From T1Sed10-7 sp046540855 (lineage in GTDB: Bacteria > Actinomycetota > Nitriliruptoria > Nitriliruptorales > Nitriliruptoraceae), in NCBI GenBank assembly GCA_046540855.1, contig JBKHEJ010000106.1, forward strand, positions 1 through 9,291: a stretch of 9,291 bases of DNA, written 5' to 3'. Below, one piece after another: positions 5,879-9,291 of the stretch (the stretch's first letter is position 1; each line of letters begins with the position of its first letter). Under the pieces are notes generated by a model, which did not search any database, had not been told where the DNA came from, and worked only from the letters and a program-made list of their open reading frames with translations. The position numbers and the translations under genes were made by a program.

Positions 5879-6763
5879 TCAGGCGCTGCGGTCGACGTCG
5901 GCGTCGGCCGAGCGCTCGCGCTGCGGTCGGGTGCGCTCAGCGAGGGTCTGCTGCACCGCGAGCGAGTTGGTCACGAGCTCACCGAAGCCCTCCGGGTCCG
6001 CGATGAGCCAGGAGTGGCCCGCGTCGGGGATGATGTCCCCGGGGGCGCCGGCGGCGTCGCACAGCGCGAGGAAGGTCGCCTCCGGGACCACCGCGTCCTC
6101 CGAGCCCCACAGGATCGACACCGGCAGCCCCCGCTCGGCGAGCGCCGCGAGCTCCTCGCGCAGATCCGCGGTGCGCGCCAGCTCCGCCGCGCGCCGCATC
6201 GCCCCCGGGTTGCTGAGCGCGTTGCCGACCAGGTCTCGGACGACGACCGGCAGCACGCGTCGGTAGTCGCGCCGTCGGAACTCGCCGGGCATGCGCAAGC
6301 CCCAGTCCCACAGCGGCCGGTCGGCCAGGCTGCGCTCCCCACCCCGGGAGGTCTTCCACACCGAGCCGCCGACGGAGTTGACCAGCACCAGCGACCGGAA
6401 CCGGTCCGGGTCCGCCCAGGCCGTCGCGGTCGCGGTCGCTCCACCGAAGGAGTGTCCGACCAGCGTGACCTCCTCGCGCAGGTCGAGGGTGTCGAGCAGC
6501 TCCAGCACCCACGCCGCCAGCCGTGGGAAGGTGTAGGCCCCCTCCAGCGGGTCGCTGCGACCGAACCCGGGCAGCGCCGGCGCGATGACCCGGGACCCGG
6601 TGGCGGCGATGAGCGGGAAGGTGTGGGCGTAGGAGCGTGCGGTCAGCCCCCAGCCGTGCAGGAACACCACCGGCGGCCCGTCGCCAGCGTCCCCGTAGGC
6701 GACCTCCTTGCCACCGATGGTCGTGCGGTGCCAACGCAGACCCGCCCCAGCTCGCGCTGCCAC
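5879..6763 (-). CDS. Alpha/beta-hydrolase fold protein
   Basis: This 294-residue cytosolic hydrolase has the motifs of the fold in order: HGWG oxyanion loop (36-39), ALPGFGRSD (63-71), the nucleophile elbow GHSFGG (103-108) with Ser105, WGSEDAVVP (219-227) with the acid Asp223, and DAGHSW (247-252) with His250. A cap insertion covers about 135-195. The complete triad predicts an active esterase, lactonase or C-C hydrolase, but the substrate cannot be told from sequence. There is no signal peptide or membrane segment. The GTG at 6763 is chosen for AGAAAGGA (6775-6768) 4 bases upstream and because homology begins just after it; an in-frame ATG at 6823 adds only unconserved residues. It converges on the ferritin-like gene with an 11-bp gap and no terminator hairpin. 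Confidence 0.9.
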   Translation of the reverse strand: MAARAGAGLRWHRTTIGGKEVAYGDAGDGPPVVFLHGWGLTARSYAHTFPLIAATGSRVIAPALPGFGRSDPLEGAYTFPRLAAWVLELLDTLDLREEVTLVGHSFGGATATATAWADPDRFRSLVLVNSVGGSVWKTSRGGERSLADRPLWDWGLRMPGEFRRRDYRRVLPVVVRDLVGNALSNPGAMRRAAELARTADLREELAALAERGLPVSILWGSEDAVVPEATFLALCDAAGAPGDIIPDAGHSWLIADPEGFGELVTNSLAVQQTLAERTRPQRERSADADVDRSA

Positions 6764-7018
6764 GGCGTCCTTTCTGGTCGCGGGCGTGCGGTCGGGGCCC
6801 AGGCCGCCAGATCCCGGTCCCACACCGACGAGGTGGCTGCCACGCAGCGCGTGACCTGCCCGAGTCTAGCGCCGGCCTGCCCGGGTTCCGGCGCCGGCGT
6901 CCGGTGTGCTTGCCTACGCCGCCCATCGGGGCGGCGGGGCGCACCGAAGGCAGGGGGGCTGGTCGCACCGCGGCCAGGCGAGGACCGGTCGACCTTCAAC
7001 GAGCACGAGGAGCAGACG
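6764..7018. other. Divergent intergenic region between the hydrolase and F420 reductase genes
   Basis: No gene is supported in this 255-bp stretch. A minus-strand TAGACT (6868-6863) is a fair -10 box for the hydrolase, but the hexamer 17 bases upstream (CCGGAA) is not a good -35. Beside it, GCGCCGG (6869-6875) and CCGGCGC (6888-6894) form 7-bp inverted arms around a 12-base loop. On the plus strand, TTGCCT (6910-6915) resembles a -35 but has no matching -10. Confidence 0.4.
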
Positions 7019-7675
7019 ATGTCGGTAGCGATCCTGGGCGGGACCGGGGCGATGGGACGGGGCCTGGCGGCGCGCCTGGCGCGGGGCGGGGTCGAGGTGA
7101 TCCTCGGGTCACGGGACGCCGAGCGGGGCGCGGCGGCCGCGGCCGAGCTCGCCGCGAGCCTCGGGCCGGGTGCTGCGCCGATCTCGGGGACCGACAACGA
7201 GCAGGCGGGCACGGCCCCGGTCGTGGTCCTCAGCGTCCCCTACGACGGGCTCGACGCCAACCTCGACGCGATCGCGTCCACCGCGGCCGAGGCCGTGCTC
7301 GTCTCGATGGTCAACCCGCTCGGGTTCGACAAGCGCGGCCCCTACCCGCTCACCGTCGCCGAGGGCTCCGTCGCCGAGCACATCGCGAGCCGCTTCCCGA
7401 ACGCCCGGGTCGTCTCGGCCCTCAACACCGTCGCCGCCCCGGTGCTCAGCGACCTTGCGCACCCGCTCGACGAGGACGTGCTCGTGGCCGGTGATGACGC
7501 CGAGGCGGTCGCCACGGTCGTCGAGCTCGTGGGTCGCATCGAGGGCGCGCGGCCGCTGGTGGTCGGGGCCCTCAGGTTGTCGGTCGTGCTCGAGTCCCTC
7601 ACCCCGGTGCTGATCGGGATCAACAAGCGCTACCGCACCCACGCCGGGATCAAGCTGTCCCGGGTCACGGTGTGA
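7019..7675 (+). CDS. npdG: NADPH-dependent F420 reductase (F420H2:NADP+ oxidoreductase)
   Basis: This 218-residue enzyme moves hydride between coenzyme F420 and NADP, linking the F420 pool to cell redox. It is a Rossmann protein: MSVAILGGTGAMGRGLAARLA (1-21) is the nucleotide loop, and GSRD (30-33) gives the Ser-Arg pair that reads the NADP 2'-phosphate. VVVLSVPYDGL (68-78), LVSMVNPLGF (94-103), RVVSALNTVAAPVL (130-143) and LESLTPVLIGINKRYRTHAGIKL (191-213) match the family, including the conserved C-terminal LTPxLIxINKRY-like helix. The length is typical. The ATG at 7019 has GAGGAG (7007-7012) 6 bases upstream. The stop lies inside the end of the convergent pabC. Other NAD(P)-binding reductases of this fold are possible, but the C-terminal motif favours F420. 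It implies the organism makes F420. Confidence 0.9.
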   Translation: MSVAILGGTGAMGRGLAARLARGGVEVILGSRDAERGAAAAAELAASLGPGAAPISGTDNEQAGTAPVVVLSVPYDGLDANLDAIASTAAEAVLVSMVNPLGFDKRGPYPLTVAEGSVAEHIASRFPNARVVSALNTVAAPVLSDLAHPLDEDVLVAGDDAEAVATVVELVGRIEGARPLVVGALRLSVVLESLTPVLIGINKRYRTHAGIKLSRVTV

Positions 7676-7682
7676 CACCCGG
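7660..7682. terminator. Hairpin spanning both convergent stop codons, possible bidirectional terminator
   Basis: CCGGGT (7660-7665) pairs with ACCCGG (7677-7682). Inside, CAC (7666-7668) can pair with GTG (7672-7674) around a GGT loop, leaving a 2-base bulge. The stem covers the stops of the plus-strand reductase gene (7673-7675) and the minus-strand pabC gene (7667-7665). There is no T-tract on either side, so termination activity is uncertain. Confidence 0.35.
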
Positions 7683-8531
7683 CAGCGGGAGCTGCTCGCG
7701 TGCGAGCAGGGCCTGGTAGCCGGTCCGGACCTGCTCGGTGATCGCTCCGGGCTCGCCGGAGGCGATCGGGACCCCACCGAGGTGGGTGAGTGCCCGGATC
7801 CCGCGCACCGAGGAGGTCAACCAGGCCTCCTCGGCCGCGGCGAGCTCGGGCAGGGTGCACGCCCGCTCCCGCACCGGCCGTCCCAAGCTCGCGAGCACCT
7901 CGAGCACCGCGGTGCGGGTCACCCCCGGCAGGACGCCGGCGTCGAGCGGGGCGGTGCGGACCTCCCCGTCGAGGACCACGAACAGGTTCGCGCTGGCGGC
8001 CTCCACCACCCGGCCCGCGTCGTCGCACAGCAGGGCGTCGGTCGCCCCCGCCGCCACCGCCCGACGCTGGGCGAGGGTCGCCGGCAGGTAGGAGGTCGAC
8101 TTCAGCTCGGCCATGGGCCGGTGCCAGGGCACCGGCTCGCCCCGCGCGCTGCCCACCGTGCTGCCGACGGCCTGGGCCGTCACGACCACCGTCGGTCGGG
8201 TGGGGCCGCTGGCCGGGAAGGCGTGCGAGAGGTCCACGGGCCCGGCCGAGCAGGTCACCCGCACCGCCAGGCTGGCACCGAGGTGGCGGTTCGCGGCGAC
8301 GGTGGCGGCCACCGCGGCGGTGAGCTCCTGACGGTCGAGCACCAGCCCGAGCACGCGCCCGTCCTGCGTCAGGCGGTCCAGGTGCGCACCGAGCCGCAGC
8401 ACCCGGCCCTCGTCGGCTCGCAGGGTGGTGAACACGCCCTCCCCACCGCGGAAGCCCCGGTCGAGCGCGCTGATGCGCGCCGCGGCGGCCGGGACCACCG
8501 CGCCGTCGACCCAGACCATCGGCCCGCTCAT
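7665..8531 (-). CDS. pabC: Class-IV aminotransferase-fold protein, probable 4-amino-4-deoxychorismate lyase PabC
   Basis: This 288-residue PLP enzyme of fold type IV most likely removes pyruvate from aminodeoxychorismate to give 4-aminobenzoate for folate. Visible features are SALDRGFRGGEGVFTTLR (21-38), LGAHLDRL (47-54), ELKSTSYLPATLAQR (142-156) with the PLP Lys144, VVEAASANLFVV (175-186) with Glu177, and the phosphate-binding LPGVTR (201-206). Branched-chain and D-amino-acid aminotransferases share this fold. PabC is preferred because the ATG at 8531 overlaps the pabB stop as ATGA and the pair forms one biosynthetic step. No Shine-Dalgarno is visible, consistent with coupling to pabB; ATG at 8519 is an alternative start. 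The 3' end overlaps the convergent F420 reductase by 11 bp. Confidence 0.82.
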   Translation of the reverse strand: MSGPMVWVDGAVVPAAAARISALDRGFRGGEGVFTTLRADEGRVLRLGAHLDRLTQDGRVLGLVLDRQELTAAVAATVAANRHLGASLAVRVTCSAGPVDLSHAFPASGPTRPTVVVTAQAVGSTVGSARGEPVPWHRPMAELKSTSYLPATLAQRRAVAAGATDALLCDDAGRVVEAASANLFVVLDGEVRTAPLDAGVLPGVTRTAVLEVLASLGRPVRERACTLPELAAAEEAWLTSSVRGIRALTHLGGVPIASGEPGAITEQVRTGYQALLAREQLPLPGVTP

Positions 8532-9291
8532 GGGTGCGGCGCGGCGATGGATCGGCGCCGTCGCTGCCGGGCCGGCGCTGACGCCAGGACCTCGGTGGCG
8601 CGCACCGCGGTGAGGAAGGCTGCGGCCTTGTCGAGGGACTCGGCGTGCTCCTGGTCGGGGTCGGAGTCGGCGACGATGCCACCGCCGGCGCCGTGGTCGA
8701 CGGTCCCGTCCGCGTGGAGCACGGCGGTGCGGATCGCCACGGACAGCCGTGCCCGGCCGGGCGCGAGGAACCCGACCGCCCCGCAGTACGGACCGCGACG
8801 GACCGGCTCGAGCTCGTCGATGAGCTGCATCGCGGCGACCTTGGGCGCCCCGGTGATCGAGCCGCAGGGGAAGGTCGCGGCGAGCAGGCCGCCGTAGCCG
8901 AGGTCGGGGACGAGCCGGCCGGTCACGGTCGAGACGAGGTGCCAGACGGTCGGGTGGGCCTCGACGCGGGTGAGCTCCGGCACGCGCACCGACCCGGGGA
9001 CGCAGACCCGACCGAGGTCGTTGCGCTCGAGGTCGACGACCATCACGTTCTCCGCCCGGTCCTTGACGGCGGTGGCCAGGTCGTCGGCCATGGCCGCGTC
9101 CAGACCCGCGTCGCCGGCGCGCGGCCGGGTGCCCTTGATGGGGCGGGTCGTGACGAGGCCCTCGTCGACGGCGAGGAAGGTCTCGGGGGAGATCGAGGCG
9201 ACGCCGGTATCGGGCAGCGCGGCACCGAGGGGCGCGGGGGAGACCGCGCGCAGCGCCCGGTAGAGCTCGTGCACGTCGCCGGGCCAGCGGG
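8528..9291 (-). CDS. pabB: Aminodeoxychorismate synthase component I PabB (C-terminal part, cut by window edge)
   Basis: PabB aminates chorismate to 4-amino-4-deoxychorismate, using ammonia from a PabA glutaminase that is not in view. About 254 C-terminal residues are visible. The chorismate-binding signatures run in order: SPETFLAV, PIKGTRPR, AENVMVVDLERNDLGRVC, HLVSTVTGRL, PCGSITGAPKVAAMQLIDEL, RRGPYCGAVGFL and GGGIVADSDP. The Lys in PIKGT marks PabB; anthranilate synthase TrpE usually has Ala there (PIAGT). The frame stays open to base 9291, so the real start lies beyond the window; the GTG near 9274 is internal. The C-terminus carries a short basic tail (RQRRRR). The stop overlaps pabC by 4 bp, and the two genes form a co-translated folate unit. 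Confidence 0.94.
   Translation of the reverse strand, partial: RWPGDVHELYRALRAVSPAPLGAALPDTGVASISPETFLAVDEGLVTTRPIKGTRPRAGDAGLDAAMADDLATAVKDRAENVMVVDLERNDLGRVCVPGSVRVPELTRVEAHPTVWHLVSTVTGRLVPDLGYGGLLAATFPCGSITGAPKVAAMQLIDELEPVRRGPYCGAVGFLAPGRARLSVAIRTAVLHADGTVDHGAGGGIVADSDPDQEHAESLDKAAAFLTAVRATEVLASAPARQRRRRSIAAPHP

Noticed and set aside
6764..6823. ATG at 6823 as the alpha/beta-hydrolase start
   Set aside because: The extra 20 residues are unconserved, and the GTG at 6763 has an adjacent AGAAAGGA.
9272..9274. GTG at 9274 as the true pabB start
   Set aside because: The frame is open to the window edge, and PabB proteins have a long N-terminal domain before this point.
8528..9291. Anthranilate synthase TrpE as the identity of the right-edge gene
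   Set aside because: The PIKGT signature and the overlapping pabC gene fit PabB; TrpE normally has PIAGT.
1..9291. Mobile elements, CRISPR arrays, tRNA or rRNA genes, riboswitches
   Set aside because: No transposase or integrase motifs, no regularly spaced repeats, and no recognisable structural RNA sequence were seen on either strand.

Overview
The window is very GC-rich, uses many GTG starts, and is packed with overlapping or closely spaced genes. Together with an NrtR-type NAD regulator beside nadA-nadB and an F420-dependent NADPH reductase, this points to a high-GC actinobacterium. The order or genus cannot be fixed from this stretch. The content is mostly chromosomal housekeeping. I see no mobile element, CRISPR array, tRNA or rRNA.

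Left block (1-4063, all minus strand, so transcription runs right to left): clpP (4063-3494) -> a stand-alone class-I glutamine amidotransferase (3497-2739) -> nrtR, a Nudix/winged-helix NAD regulator (2742-1846) -> a 115-bp gap -> nadA (1730-726) -> nadB (from 724, cut by the left window edge). The first three genes overlap by 4 bp at each junction, and nadA/nadB are 1 bp apart. The nrtR-nadA gap holds a good promoter (TTGGCA, 17 bp, TAACCT). A perfect 21-bp, AT-rich palindrome sits at its predicted transcription start and is a strong candidate NrtR operator. The picture is NAD-responsive control of de novo quinolinate synthesis (aspartate -> iminoaspartate by NadB -> quinolinate by NadA).

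Middle block: a 362-bp divergent intergenic region separates clpP from an IclR-family regulator (4426-5160, +). It is followed after 2 bp by a ferritin-like, MiaE_2-type protein (5163-5867, +) that seems to have lost the ExxH metal-binding motif. An alpha/beta hydrolase (6763-5879, -) converges on it with an 11-bp gap.

Right block: a divergent intergenic region, then an F420-dependent NADPH reductase (7019-7675, +). Its 3' end overlaps by 11 bp the 3' end of a convergent pabB-pabC pair (minus strand; pabB enters from the right edge, pabC 8531-7665) that makes 4-aminobenzoate for folate.

The points most worth following up are the NrtR operator/promoter layout, the glutamine amidotransferase embedded between clpP and nrtR with no ordinary start codon, and the ferritin-like protein with degenerate ligands. 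I do not see a clearly new multi-gene system.
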